From Kangiella sp. (GTDB taxonomy: Bacteria > Pseudomonadota > Gammaproteobacteria > Enterobacterales > Kangiellaceae): DNA of 64,000 nt. The stretch covers positions 62,001 through 126,000 of the forward strand of contig NZ_JABURJ010000091.1 in the NCBI RefSeq assembly GCF_014762745.1, read 5' to 3'. This document shows positions 8,301 to 16,718 of the stretch, piece by piece; positions within the stretch are counted from its first letter, which is position 1; every line of letters begins with the position of its first letter. The notes under the pieces were generated by a model. That model had not been told where the DNA came from. It saw only the letters and a program-made list of their open reading frames with translations, and did not search any database. The position numbers and the translations under genes were made by a program.

Positions 8301-9071
8301 ACGGCACGTAAGCTTTATGCAGATGCACAAGCCATGTTAAAAACTATTGTCGAAGAAAAGTGGTTAACCGCCCGCGCCGTTATCGGCTTTTACCCTGCAA
8401 ACGCTCAAGGTGATGATATTGAAATCTATGCCGATGACTCGCGGCAGGAACTAGTCCATACACTGCACCATCTTCGCCAGCAAAAACAAACCCGAGAAGG
8501 CAAGTTCAATTACTGCCTGTCCGATTTTATTGCCCCGAAAGAAACTGGGTTTAAAGATTACATTGGCGGATTTGCAGTAACCTCCGGTATTGGTATTGAT
8601 GAACATGTCAAAGCCTTCGAAGCAAAACACGATGACTATAATGCCATATTGCTCAAAGCCCTGGCGGATCGATTGGCGGAAGCTTTCGCAGAGAGAATGC
8701 ATGAGCTAGTGCGCAAGGACTATTGGGGCTATGCTCCTGATGAAAACCTTAATAATTCAGAGCTGATTTCTGAGCAATATCAGGGCATCCGCCCCGCTCC
8801 CGGCTACCCGGCCTGCCCTGACCATACTGAAAAAGGAACTCTATGGGCCATGCTCAAACCCGATAGCGAAATTGAACTTAATATCACCGAGCACTTTGCG
8901 ATGTACCCTACTGCAGCGGTTTCCGGCTGGTATTTTGCACATCCTGAGTCTCGCTATTTTGGAGTTGGCAAAATCGAAAAGGATCAAGTCAATGACTATG
9001 CTCATCGTAAAGGCTGGGATTTGGAAACCGCAGAAAAGTGGTTGGCGCCTAGCTTGAACTATGATGGCTAA
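5388..9071 (+). CDS. metH: MetH, cobalamin-dependent methionine synthase
   Basis: Transfers the methyl group of 5-methyltetrahydrofolate to homocysteine via methylcobalamin. All four modules are visible in 1227 residues, the same length as E. coli MetH. The homocysteine domain ends with the zinc ligands [10 protein letters not shown] near residue 310. The folate-binding barrel starts near residue 350 ([15 protein letters not shown]). The cobalamin cap and Rossmann domain carry the axial-ligand motif [10 protein letters not shown] near residue 760 and GLSGLITPS further on. The C-terminal reactivation domain has [15 protein letters not shown]. The ATG at 5388 has only a weak ribosome-binding site. 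Expression is probably controlled by MetJ through the boxes at 5322-5337. The B12 it needs is imported by the divergently encoded BtuB. Confidence 0.98.
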   Translation: MSKKQQLEEVLKHRILLLDGAMGTMIQQYQLSEEDYRGERFADWSCDLKGNNDLLSLTQPQIISDIHKAYLEAGSDIIETNTFNATRVAMADYGMQELSAEINRESARLARAIADQYSTPDKPRFVAGVIGPTNRTCSISPDVNDPGFRNIYFEELAEAYYESTQALIQGGADIILIETVFDTLNAKAAIFAVKKYFDDHQIDYPIMLSGTITDASGRTLTGQTTEAFYNSIRHANPVSVGLNCALGPKDLRSYIEELSRISEFAVSAHPNAGLPNEFGGYDETPDDMANEMSEWIEKGFINIIGGCCGTTPDHIARFNKMIAGAKPRAEFNRDPKCRLSGLEALNLDDSSLFVNVGERTNVTGSAKFLRLIKEDDFETAIEVALEQVENGAQVIDINMDEGMLDSKAAMQRFLNLIASEPDISRVPVMLDSSKWEIIEAGLQCIQGKGIVNSISLKEGEAQFLEQAQLVQRYGAAVIIMAFDEDGQADTLERKTSICQRAYNLLIEKLNFDPQDIIFDPNIFAIATGIEEHNNYAVDFIEATRWIKQNLPGARVSGGVSNVSFSFRGNNTVREAIHAVFLYHAINAGMDMGIVNAGQLEVYSAIPEDLKEAVEDVVLNRSAEATEKLLDLAEQYRGSGQEVKEKETQEWRQWPVNKRLEHSLVKGITEFIDDDVEEARQQAERPLHVIEGPLMDGMNVVGDLFGSGQMFLPQVVKSARVMKKAVAYLFPYMEEEKKRLKLADKPKGKIVLATVKGDVHDIGKNIVGVVLQCNGYEVFDLGVMVPCDKILDTAIEQNCDIVGLSGLITPSLEEMVHVAKEMQRRGLNLPLLIGGATTSKIHTAVKIEPHYEHPAMYVMDASRVVGVVNKLLGEHKDEFVSEIKDEYHKLRTEREKRQKKSSLVSLEKARQFAANIDWSQTKITKPSFLGTKVFSDYPLEDLLPRIDWTPFFRSWQLAGKFPNILDDEIVGETARKLYADAQAMLKTIVEEKWLTARAVIGFYPANAQGDDIEIYADDSRQELVHTLHHLRQQKQTREGKFNYCLSDFIAPKETGFKDYIGGFAVTSGIGIDEHVKAFEAKHDDYNAILLKALADRLAEAFAERMHELVRKDYWGYAPDENLNNSELISEQYQGIRPAPGYPACPDHTEKGTLWAMLKPDSEIELNITEHFAMYPTAAVSGWYFAHPESRYFGVGKIEKDQVNDYAHRKGWDLETAEKWLAPSLNYDG

Positions 9072-9118
9072 GCCATTGTTCTATACTGTCCTGAGTTATA
9101 TAAGAATCAACACAAACT

Positions 9119-9146
9119 TTGAACTTTAGCTAAAATAAGCTATCCT
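9119..9146 (+). promoter_or_regulatory. Possible promoter of the copper-efflux operon
   Basis: TTGAAC (9119-9124) and TATCCT (9141-9146) are separated by 16 bases, about 50 bases before the first gene of the operon. I see no convincing CueR-type or CusR-type palindrome, so metal control is not shown by the sequence itself. Confidence 0.35.
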
Positions 9147-9192
9147 ATTGAGGTTCATGACTATTAACAGGTAATTCTTAACAGGTAAGTCC

Positions 9193-9558
9193 GTGCAGCA
9201 CAAATTCATACATGCATTAACCATCATATTGGCATTACTGGCATTTATCGGCCAGTCGAATGCTATGGTTGATATGTCTTGTATGGACTCGCATGAGCAG
9301 CCTGCCCATCAAATGGATCACTCTAAGATGAACCATGCTGATATGGCTCATTCAATGGAACAAGCCATGAATCAGTCAATGGATTGTTGTGATGAAGGCG
9401 GCAGTTGTGATATGACTACCTGTTCAACACTTGCCTTTATCGTTGAACCAGACTTCAATTCACCGTCAGCACAATATAGTCAATCTATTGATTTATATTC
9501 TGATCAGACAATAGTCACAATTCCCAGTTCCCTATATCGTCCCCCCATTATGAACTAA
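9193..9558 (+). CDS. Small exported Met/His/Cys-rich protein, probable periplasmic copper/silver binder
   Basis: 121 residues starting at GTG, with a clear signal peptide ending near QSNA (residue 24). The next 55 residues are packed with potential metal ligands: MDHSKMNHADMAH, five cysteines (including adjacent Cys-Cys), and many Met and His. The C-terminal third has ordinary composition. I do not recognise a named family with certainty. The MDHSKM-type repeats recur at the C-terminus of the CusB-like protein encoded two genes downstream, which ties this gene to the same efflux system. A function as metal chaperone or sensor accessory is inferred. The GTG start is chosen because it alone gives the full signal peptide. 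Confidence 0.65.
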   Translation: MQHKFIHALTIILALLAFIGQSNAMVDMSCMDSHEQPAHQMDHSKMNHADMAHSMEQAMNQSMDCCDEGGSCDMTTCSTLAFIVEPDFNSPSAQYSQSIDLYSDQTIVTIPSSLYRPPIMN

Positions 9559-9699
9559 CACAGCCTCGATCCGTCTTGAGTTTGCGTTTATCCAATACTC
9601 AGGAGTCAAGACTGAGTTAGTGTTGCCTATCCAGCACTCTACTCATTAGCAAAAGTTTAAATCAACATTGTTGATTCATCGCTCTGCTGGAGGAGTGAT

Positions 9700-11064
9700 A
9701 TGTTTTATCTATCAAGAAAATTATTTATTCAGTCGTTGTTATCGAAAACGGTTTTGGCGGCTATAGTTGCTATCTCTCCGTTATACCAGGCGTCAGCGAA
9801 AGAGACACAGCTCTATGGCCAGAATCAAACATTAACTCTTGAACGAGCGATTCAAGTTGCCCAGGAACAGGATCCCTGGTTACAGAGCAATCGATACCGG
9901 CAACAGGTTGTGACGGCACAAAGCAAAGCAGCTTCCACCCTGCCCGACCCGATGGTGTCCGTTTCGGTAGCTAATTTACCGGTTGATAGCTTTGATTTTT
10001 CGCAGGAGGCAATGACTCAACTCAAACTGGGAGTCAGTCAATCATTGCCGCGTGGCGACACGCTTGCCCTGTCAGAAAAACGTCTGCAACAGCTAAGCGA
10101 AGAGTTTCCATTACAACGTCAGGATCGAAAAGCCAAAGTTAGGGCAGCAATCAGCCAATTGTGGCTGGATATTTTCCTGACCCAACGAACCATTAAGCTG
10201 ATTGAGCAGGATCGGCCTCTATTTGAGCAACTTGTTGAAACCACATCCCTTAACTACTCCAGCGCAGTCGGCCAGACTCGACAGCAGGATGTTATTCGTG
10301 CTCAGCTTGAATTAACACGTCTTGATGACAGGCTCAGCCAACTCCGTCAGCAACTGGTGACTTATAAAGCTCAATTAGGCGAGTGGCTAACCTACGACCA
10401 TCAAAGCGGACGAGAGTTAAGTTCGATTCAATTACCGGATTCATTGCCAAGCTTGGATCTGAGTGAAACAATCGATAACCATACCATCGATAACACCGAA
10501 CAGCTGGTGCAGCACATTTCCCGACACCCGCAGTTATTAGCTTTCGAACAAAAAGTAAAAGCCAGTAATACGCGCATTGAATTGGCTGAACAAAGTTATA
10601 AACCGCAATGGAGTCTTAACGCCAGCTATGGATACCGTGACCAGGATCCTATGGGCAATAGCCGTTCGGACTTTTTCTCCGTTGGTGTTAGTTTTGATAT
10701 GCCATTATTCACCGAACAGCGCCAGGATCAGGAGGTAACAGCCACCATCAAGGAACGTGAAGCGGTTAAAGCCGACAAGTGGCTGTTATTACGCAGCATG
10801 CTAGCCCAGGTTCGAAACTACCATGGTCAACTTTCTGAACTGGACAAAAGGCGCCAGCTTTACCGCAGCAGGCTGTTACGGGAAATGCAGCAACAGTCAG
10901 AAGCCACCCTCAATGCATACACTAATGACCGGGGTGACTTTACTGATGTAATGCGCGCAAGAATTGCAGAACTAAACAGCAAAATAGAAGCGCTGACTCT
11001 AGACATTAACTATCTTAAAACAGTGGCTCAACTCAATTACTTACTCACTCAGGCTGAGCAATAA
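9700..11064 (+). CDS. cusC: CusC-like outer-membrane efflux protein (TolC family)
   Basis: 454 residues. The outer-membrane channel of a tripartite heavy-metal efflux pump. A signal peptide ends near QASA (residue 33). Two outer-membrane-efflux repeats follow, each with long helices: the first opens with LTLERAIQVAQEQDPWL and the second begins around residue 270 with HPQLLAFEQKVKAS. A strong ribosome-binding site (GGAGGAG, 9689-9695) precedes the ATG. A perfect small palindrome, ATCAACA-T-TGTTGAT, lies just upstream (about 9661-9675). The membrane-fusion gene follows after 15 bases. Metal specificity is inferred from the CusA and CusB neighbours; the channel itself carries no metal motif. Confidence 0.87.
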   Translation: MFYLSRKLFIQSLLSKTVLAAIVAISPLYQASAKETQLYGQNQTLTLERAIQVAQEQDPWLQSNRYRQQVVTAQSKAASTLPDPMVSVSVANLPVDSFDFSQEAMTQLKLGVSQSLPRGDTLALSEKRLQQLSEEFPLQRQDRKAKVRAAISQLWLDIFLTQRTIKLIEQDRPLFEQLVETTSLNYSSAVGQTRQQDVIRAQLELTRLDDRLSQLRQQLVTYKAQLGEWLTYDHQSGRELSSIQLPDSLPSLDLSETIDNHTIDNTEQLVQHISRHPQLLAFEQKVKASNTRIELAEQSYKPQWSLNASYGYRDQDPMGNSRSDFFSVGVSFDMPLFTEQRQDQEVTATIKEREAVKADKWLLLRSMLAQVRNYHGQLSELDKRRQLYRSRLLREMQQQSEATLNAYTNDRGDFTDVMRARIAELNSKIEALTLDINYLKTVAQLNYLLTQAEQ

Positions 11065-11079
11065 ATTCAAGGTGACATT

Positions 11080-12630
11080 ATGAAGAATCCAACATTTATT
11101 AAAATCGCAGGCGCTGCATTAGTTGGTGCTATTGTAGGTGTTACTACTGTAAAGCTATGGCTGAGCGATACGGGTGAGGCTGGCGAAAAAGGCAAAGAAC
11201 CACTCTATTGGGTTGCTCCAATGGACCCAAACTATAAACGCGACAAACCAGGAAAATCTCCGATGGGAATGGATCTTGTGCCTGTCTATGAAGAGGAGCA
11301 AGGAGCTGACTCTCCGGGAACAGTCAGCATTTCGCCTACCGTAGAAAACAACATTGCGGTACGTACCGACACCGTTAAATATGGCACCATTAATCAAGCC
11401 ATAAAAACAGTTGGCTATGTCCAGTTTGACGAAGACCAGCTGATCCATATTCACCCACGAGTCGAAGGCTGGGTAGAACAATTACATGTTAAAGCCTCCG
11501 GTGAGCCAGTTATCAAAAATCAGCCTCTGTATGAGCTTTACTCTCCACAACTGGTCAACGCGCAGGAAGAATATCTGTTGGCACTAAAGCGCAACAGCCG
11601 TGAACTTATTCAGGCTGCGCGAAACCGTTTGAAGTCGCTACAGATCCCCGACACATTGATTGAAGAGTTAAACAAAAACCGTCAGGTTAAACAGACAGTA
11701 ACTTTTTATGCACCTCAAAACGGTGTCATCGATCAATTGAGTATTCGTGAAGGCTTTTTTGTTCAACCGGGCACAACCATGATGTCCATTGGCACACTTG
11801 ATCAGGTCTGGGTTGAAGCAGAAGTATTTGAAAGTCAGGCGGGACTGATCAGCAAAGGCTTACCAGTAACCATGACGCTCGATTATTTCAATGGTCAATC
11901 ATGGCAGGGAAACGTGGACTATATTTATCCTTCATTGGACAGCACTAATCGTACGCTAAGAGTCCGCATCCGTTTCGACAATCCTGAACATAAATTAAAA
12001 CCAAACATGTTTAGTCAGATTGTTATTCGCGCCAACTCAGAACAACGCAATCTATTGGTGCCTAAGGAAGCAGTGATCAGAACTGAAAAGCAGAATCGTG
12101 TAGTACTTGCGCTAGACGAAGGAAAGTTTAAGTCAGTGGAAGTTCAGCTGGGAAGAGTTGGTGATGAATTTATCGAAGTAACTGAAGGACTTAAGGAAAA
12201 TGACAAGGTCGTAATTTCTGCCCAGTTCTTAATCGATTCCGAGTCGAGCAAAAGCTCTGACTTTAAGCGTATGAGTGCGGAGGATGAAACCGAATCGGCA
12301 TGGGTCGAAGCAACCATTAATAGTGTTATGGCCCACCATAATATGTTGAATGTCAGTCATGGGCCGGTTGAACTTTGGAAGTGGCCAGCCATGACTATGG
12401 ATCTTGATACTCATGACGATCTTGATTTGAGTAAACTCAAACAAGGGATGACAGTTCATATTGAGATCAGCAAATTTGATGACGGTAGCTTCTTGATTAC
12501 ACAAATCCATATTCCAGAACAAGCGGATAAGCAGCAGGAAGAAGAACCTGTAGATCATTCAAAAATGGATCATTCAAGTATGGATCATTCCAGTATGAAC
12601 CACGGCTCAAGCCGGGAGGATGAGCAATGA
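11080..12630 (+). CDS. cusB: CusB-like membrane-fusion protein with C-terminal CusF-like domain
   Basis: 516 residues, a periplasmic adaptor joining CusA and CusC. After an N-terminal membrane segment comes a heavy-metal-binding domain (YWVAPMDPNYKRDKPGKSPM, about residues 43-65). The barrel-sandwich, helical hairpin and beta-barrel region runs to about residue 385 (IHPRVEGWVEQLHVKASGEPV and further). The C-terminal 110 residues form a CusF-like copper-binding domain, with WKWPAMTMDLD (about 436-446) supplying the Trp and Met ligands. The tail is a run of MDHSSM repeats. A separate cusF gene is absent, so the chaperone is fused to the adaptor. The stop codon overlaps the cusA start as ATGA. 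Confidence 0.9.
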   Translation: MKNPTFIKIAGAALVGAIVGVTTVKLWLSDTGEAGEKGKEPLYWVAPMDPNYKRDKPGKSPMGMDLVPVYEEEQGADSPGTVSISPTVENNIAVRTDTVKYGTINQAIKTVGYVQFDEDQLIHIHPRVEGWVEQLHVKASGEPVIKNQPLYELYSPQLVNAQEEYLLALKRNSRELIQAARNRLKSLQIPDTLIEELNKNRQVKQTVTFYAPQNGVIDQLSIREGFFVQPGTTMMSIGTLDQVWVEAEVFESQAGLISKGLPVTMTLDYFNGQSWQGNVDYIYPSLDSTNRTLRVRIRFDNPEHKLKPNMFSQIVIRANSEQRNLLVPKEAVIRTEKQNRVVLALDEGKFKSVEVQLGRVGDEFIEVTEGLKENDKVVISAQFLIDSESSKSSDFKRMSAEDETESAWVEATINSVMAHHNMLNVSHGPVELWKWPAMTMDLDTHDDLDLSKLKQGMTVHIEISKFDDGSFLITQIHIPEQADKQQEEEPVDHSKMDHSSMDHSSMNHGSSREDEQ

Positions 12631-15600
12631 TCGCTGCTATTATCCGTTGGTCGATTCATAACCGGCTGTTTGTGTTATTGGCAACCCTGATTCTAATCGG
12701 AGCCGGAATTTATTCATTAAAGAAAACACCGGTTGATGCCATACCTGATTTATCCGATGTCCAGGTGATTATAAAAACCAGCTATCCCGGTCAGGCACCA
12801 CAGGTTGTTGAAGACCAGGTAACCTACCCGCTTACTACAGCAATGTTATCTGTACCTGGCGCGCAAACCGTACGCGGCTTTTCATTTTTTGGCGACTCCT
12901 ACGTCTATGTTATCTTTGATGAAGATACCGACCTCTACTGGGCGCGTTCAAGGGTATTGGAATATCTCAGTCAGGTGGCTCCGAGTTTGCCAGAAACGGC
13001 AAAGCCACAACTCGGGCCTGACGCAACTGGCGTCGGCTGGGTGTATCTTTATGCGTTAGTGGATGAAACCGGCCAGCATGATATCAGCCAGTTACGCAGT
13101 ATTCAGGATTGGTTTTTAAAGTATGAACTACAGACGGTTGAAGGTGTTTCTGAGGTAGCCACCGTCGGTGGCATGGTTAAACAATATCAGGTCAAAGTTG
13201 ATCCTGAAAAGTTGCGAGCCTATTCATTGCCACTGGATCTGATTCAACGCGCAATTCAACAAAGTAATCAGGAAGTTGGAGCCTCTGTTATCGAGATGGC
13301 AGAAGCCGAATATATGGTTCGTGCCAGTGGCTACCTGGAAAACCAGCAAGACATTGCTAATATTCCGCTTGGCGTTAACAGCCAGGGCACTCCCCTGCTG
13401 CTCCGTGATATTGCGGACATTTCTGTCGGTCCACAAATGCGACGCGGCATTGCTGAGCTCAACGGCCAAGGTGAAACAGTTGGCGGCATTATCGTTATGC
13501 GTTATGGCGAAAATGCACAGCAAACCATTAATGCTGTTAAGGATAAATTAGAACAGTTGCAATCCAGTCTTCCCGAAGGCGTTGAGCTGGTGACAGTCTA
13601 TGATCGTAGTGGTTTAATCGAACGAGCCGTCGATAACCTGTGGCAAAAACTTGCTGAGGAGCTGCTGATTGTCGCCCTGGTCTGTATGCTATTCCTGTTT
13701 CATGTTCGCTCTTCACTGGTTGCTGTCATTAGTCTGCCGGTTGGTATTTTAGCAGCCTTCATCGTCATGCACTGGCAGGGGTTGAACGCTAATATTATGT
13801 CACTCGGTGGCATCGCCATTGCTATCGGCACCATGGTTGATGGTGCCATTGTGATGATTGAAAACATGCACAAGCATCTTGAACGAGCCAGAACTGAGGA
13901 TGGGTCATTAACCAGTAAACAGCGTTGGGAAATTGTCAGTCGTTCGGCAACTGAAGTTGGACCTGCATTATTTTTCAGTTTGTTGATTATCACAGCTAGT
14001 TTTATACCGGTCTTCACACTGGAAGCGCAGGAAGGCCGTATGTTTTCTCCATTGGCATTTACCAAAACCTATGCCATGGCCGCATCTGCAGCATTAGCCA
14101 TTACACTAATCCCGGTGCTTATGGGCTATTTTGTCCGCGGCAAAATCAAGCCTGAAGATAAAAACCCGATCAATAGAAGTTTGATAAAAATCTATAAGCC
14201 AGCACTCACCGGAATTTTGAAATATCCTAAGGCAACACTTACTGCAATGGGAGTATTGTTGCTGGTTGGCTTATGGCCAGCTACGAAAATTGGCAGTGAA
14301 TTTATGCCTGAACTGGATGAAGGTGATCTCATGTATATGCCGACAACCTATCCGGGATTATCAATTGGCGAAGCACGCGAAATTTTGCAGCAGACCGATA
14401 AGTTGATCATGACAGTTCCTGAAGTAAAAACCGTGTTCGGAAAAATTGGGCGTGCCGATACGGCAACCGATCCGGCACCTCTAACAATGATTGAAACCTT
14501 CATTCAATTGAAACCAAAAAGTGAATGGCGCGAAGGTGTGACCACAAAATCAATCAAGCAACAATTGGAAAACTTAATACAGATTCCGGGCCTTTCCAAC
14601 GCTTGGGTAATGCCGATTAAAACCCGAATCGACATGCTGGCAACAGGTATTAAAACTCCTGTCGGCATAAAAATTGCAGGACCAGATTTGGCAGTCATTG
14701 AAAACATCGGAAAGCAGCTGGAAGATATTTTGCAGAATGTGCCTGGAACTGCGTCCGTTTATTCTGAGCGCGTAGCCGGTGGTCGCTATCTGGATATTGA
14801 TATTCGACGAGAACAGGCCGCGCGTTATGGCCTGAGCATCAAAACTATTCAGCAGGTAATCTCGACCGCAGTTGGCGGCATGAATATCACACAGACCATT
14901 GAAGGACTGGAGCGTTACCCAGTTAATCTTCGCTACCCACAGGAGTACCGTGACTCACCAGAACAACTGGCTTTACTGCCCATAGTCACTCCAACGGGAC
15001 AACGAATAGCGCTGGGCGATGTGGCTGAAATTAAAATCCTCGATGGCCCCCCCGCGATCAAAAGTGAGAATGCCCGCATCAACGGCACAGTATTTGTGGA
15101 TATCGAAAATGTCGACATTGGCCATTATGTTGCAGAGGCACAAAAAGCAGTTAATGATCAACTGGAGCTGCCCGCAGGCTATTCTCTGAACTGGGCGGGA
15201 CAATATGAATACATGCTACGAGCGGAAGAAAAACTCAGTTATGTGTTACCTCTGACGGTGGCTATTATCATGATCCTGCTGTACTTGAGTTTCAGGAATT
15301 TAATAGAAGTCATCATCATCATGGGCACTTTACCACTGGCAATTGTTGGAAGCTTATGGCTAACCTACCTGATGGGCTTAAACTTCTCGGTAGCCGTCTG
15401 GGTTGGATTCATCGCATTGGCTGGCGTTGCGGTAGAAATAGGCGTCATTATGCTGGTCTATCTTAATCAGTCCTATAAAGAATTAACGGCAACTCATAGC
15501 TCGTTCAATAGAAACGATTTAAGGAAAGCCATTATCGAAGGAGCTTCATTAAGAGTACGCCCCATCATGATGACTGCAGCGTCCATTATTTTAGGCCTGC

Positions 15601-15755
15601 TCCCAATCATGCTAGGTGGCGGTACCGGCTCAGAACTAATGAGTGGTATTGCTACCCCAATGGTTGGCGGCATGTTAAGCGCTCTGTTATTAACACTGAT
15701 CGTTTTGCCTTTGGTCTACTTTTTATGGCGCTCACATTCAATCAAACATCAATAG
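12627..15755 (+). CDS. cusA: CusA-like RND heavy-metal efflux pump
   Basis: 1042 residues, the inner-membrane proton-driven pump of a Cu(I)/Ag(I)-type system. The N-terminal membrane helix is followed by KKTPVDAIPDLSDVQVIIKT, typical of the heavy-metal RND family. Membrane segments cluster around residues 340-540 and 865-1035. The conserved intramembrane acidic motif GGIAIAIGTMVDGAIVMIEN lies near residue 400. Methionine-rich periplasmic segments such as LDEGDLMYMPTTYPG fit a monovalent metal substrate. Translation is coupled to cusB by a 4-base overlap. Copper/silver rather than zinc or cobalt is inferred from the CusB heavy-metal and CusF domains. Confidence 0.93.
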   Translation: MIAAIIRWSIHNRLFVLLATLILIGAGIYSLKKTPVDAIPDLSDVQVIIKTSYPGQAPQVVEDQVTYPLTTAMLSVPGAQTVRGFSFFGDSYVYVIFDEDTDLYWARSRVLEYLSQVAPSLPETAKPQLGPDATGVGWVYLYALVDETGQHDISQLRSIQDWFLKYELQTVEGVSEVATVGGMVKQYQVKVDPEKLRAYSLPLDLIQRAIQQSNQEVGASVIEMAEAEYMVRASGYLENQQDIANIPLGVNSQGTPLLLRDIADISVGPQMRRGIAELNGQGETVGGIIVMRYGENAQQTINAVKDKLEQLQSSLPEGVELVTVYDRSGLIERAVDNLWQKLAEELLIVALVCMLFLFHVRSSLVAVISLPVGILAAFIVMHWQGLNANIMSLGGIAIAIGTMVDGAIVMIENMHKHLERARTEDGSLTSKQRWEIVSRSATEVGPALFFSLLIITASFIPVFTLEAQEGRMFSPLAFTKTYAMAASAALAITLIPVLMGYFVRGKIKPEDKNPINRSLIKIYKPALTGILKYPKATLTAMGVLLLVGLWPATKIGSEFMPELDEGDLMYMPTTYPGLSIGEAREILQQTDKLIMTVPEVKTVFGKIGRADTATDPAPLTMIETFIQLKPKSEWREGVTTKSIKQQLENLIQIPGLSNAWVMPIKTRIDMLATGIKTPVGIKIAGPDLAVIENIGKQLEDILQNVPGTASVYSERVAGGRYLDIDIRREQAARYGLSIKTIQQVISTAVGGMNITQTIEGLERYPVNLRYPQEYRDSPEQLALLPIVTPTGQRIALGDVAEIKILDGPPAIKSENARINGTVFVDIENVDIGHYVAEAQKAVNDQLELPAGYSLNWAGQYEYMLRAEEKLSYVLPLTVAIIMILLYLSFRNLIEVIIIMGTLPLAIVGSLWLTYLMGLNFSVAVWVGFIALAGVAVEIGVIMLVYLNQSYKELTATHSSFNRNDLRKAIIEGASLRVRPIMMTAASIILGLLPIMLGGGTGSELMSGIATPMVGGMLSALLLTLIVLPLVYFLWRSHSIKHQ

Positions 15756-15762
15756 TGGCAAA

Positions 15763-15792
15763 TTGCTGGTGCCTTCTCGAAGGCACCAGCAA
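15763..15792. terminator. Long perfect hairpin between convergent cusA and metF
   Basis: A 14-bp perfect stem (15763-15776 with 15779-15792) sits between the two stop codons. Neither side has a proper T-tract, so it may act as a bidirectional terminator or as an RNA 3'-end stabiliser. It is the only candidate for ending either transcript. Confidence 0.6.
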
Positions 15793-15794
15793 CC

Positions 15795-16718
15795 TTAGCT
15801 GGCGGCAGCAAAACAATCCCTTCGGCCAAGACTATGACAAATAGCATAGGTCAGATCGGCTCTATTTAAAGTATAGAAGTGAAAATTCTTAATACCCTCC
15901 TGGGCCAAAAGTTTGACCTGCTCTATTGCAATATGGGAAGCGATTAATTGGCGTGTAGTGGGGTCCTGATCGAGTCCCTGATACATTTTATGCATCCAGC
16001 CAGGAATCTCCACCTGAGTAAATCGAGCAAATTTAAGCAGCTGCAGAAAGTTAGTTACCGGCAAAATACCGGGAATTAAATCCACATCGATTTGCTGCTG
16101 AGCACACAGGTCCCGGAAGCGAAGAAATTTTTCCGTATTAAAGAAAAACTGTGTGATAGCGCGATTGGCGCCAGCATCAACTTTACGTTTGAGATTTTCC
16201 AGATCAGATTGAGCACTGCTGGCTTCAGGGTGAACCTCTGGGTAGGCAGCCACACTGATTTCAAAATCATAGAGACTTTTTAATTTATAAATCAAGTCGG
16301 TAGCATAACTAAAGTCGCTAGCGTTATTGGAGGCATCAGGTTTGTCACCGCGCAATGCAACAATATGCCGCACTCCAATTTCCCAATAACGATGCGCAAT
16401 CTGTTCAATTTCAGATTCGCTGGCATCCACGCAAGTCAAATGTGGAACCGCACTTAGGCTTGTCTGCTCAATGATTTTCTCTATCACCTCATGTGTTCGC
16501 TCACGAGTACTGGCACCGGCACCATAAGTGACAGAAACAAATTCAGGCTGTAACGGCTCAAGCTTTTTGACGCTTTGCCAGAGTACCTGATTCATTTCAT
16601 CACTCCGTGGCGGAAAAAATTCGAAGGAAATATTGACGTTGCCAGACATACTGGCTAATCCCTGATTAATCCTATCTAGCTCCTTGGCCTGTAGATACAA
16701 TCGTTCTGCCCGACTCAT
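15795..16718 (-). CDS. metF: MetF, 5,10-methylenetetrahydrofolate reductase
   Basis: 307 residues, a TIM-barrel flavoenzyme that makes the 5-methyltetrahydrofolate used by MetH. Landmarks are SFEFFPPRSDEMNQVLW (about residue 31), VSVTYGAGASTRERT, HLTCVDAS, VRHIVALRGDKP and FFFNTEKFLRF. It is the last gene of metX-metB-metL-metF. Its ATG overlaps the metL stop codon by four bases. Control should come from the MetJ-bound promoter at the head of the operon; I see no separate promoter. Confidence 0.95.
   Translation of the reverse strand: MSRAERLYLQAKELDRINQGLASMSGNVNISFEFFPPRSDEMNQVLWQSVKKLEPLQPEFVSVTYGAGASTRERTHEVIEKIIEQTSLSAVPHLTCVDASESEIEQIAHRYWEIGVRHIVALRGDKPDASNNASDFSYATDLIYKLKSLYDFEISVAAYPEVHPEASSAQSDLENLKRKVDAGANRAITQFFFNTEKFLRFRDLCAQQQIDVDLIPGILPVTNFLQLLKFARFTQVEIPGWMHKMYQGLDQDPTTRQLIASHIAIEQVKLLAQEGIKNFHFYTLNRADLTYAICHSLGRRDCFAAAS

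Noticed and set aside
9164-9190. Short leader peptide upstream of the copper operon
   Set aside because: ATG ACT ATT AAC AGG TAA encodes only five residues with no regulatory codons and no terminator or alternative hairpin follows.
13700-14065. Minus-strand open reading frame of 121 codons inside cusA
   Set aside because: It mirrors the RND membrane segment of cusA and has no independent support.
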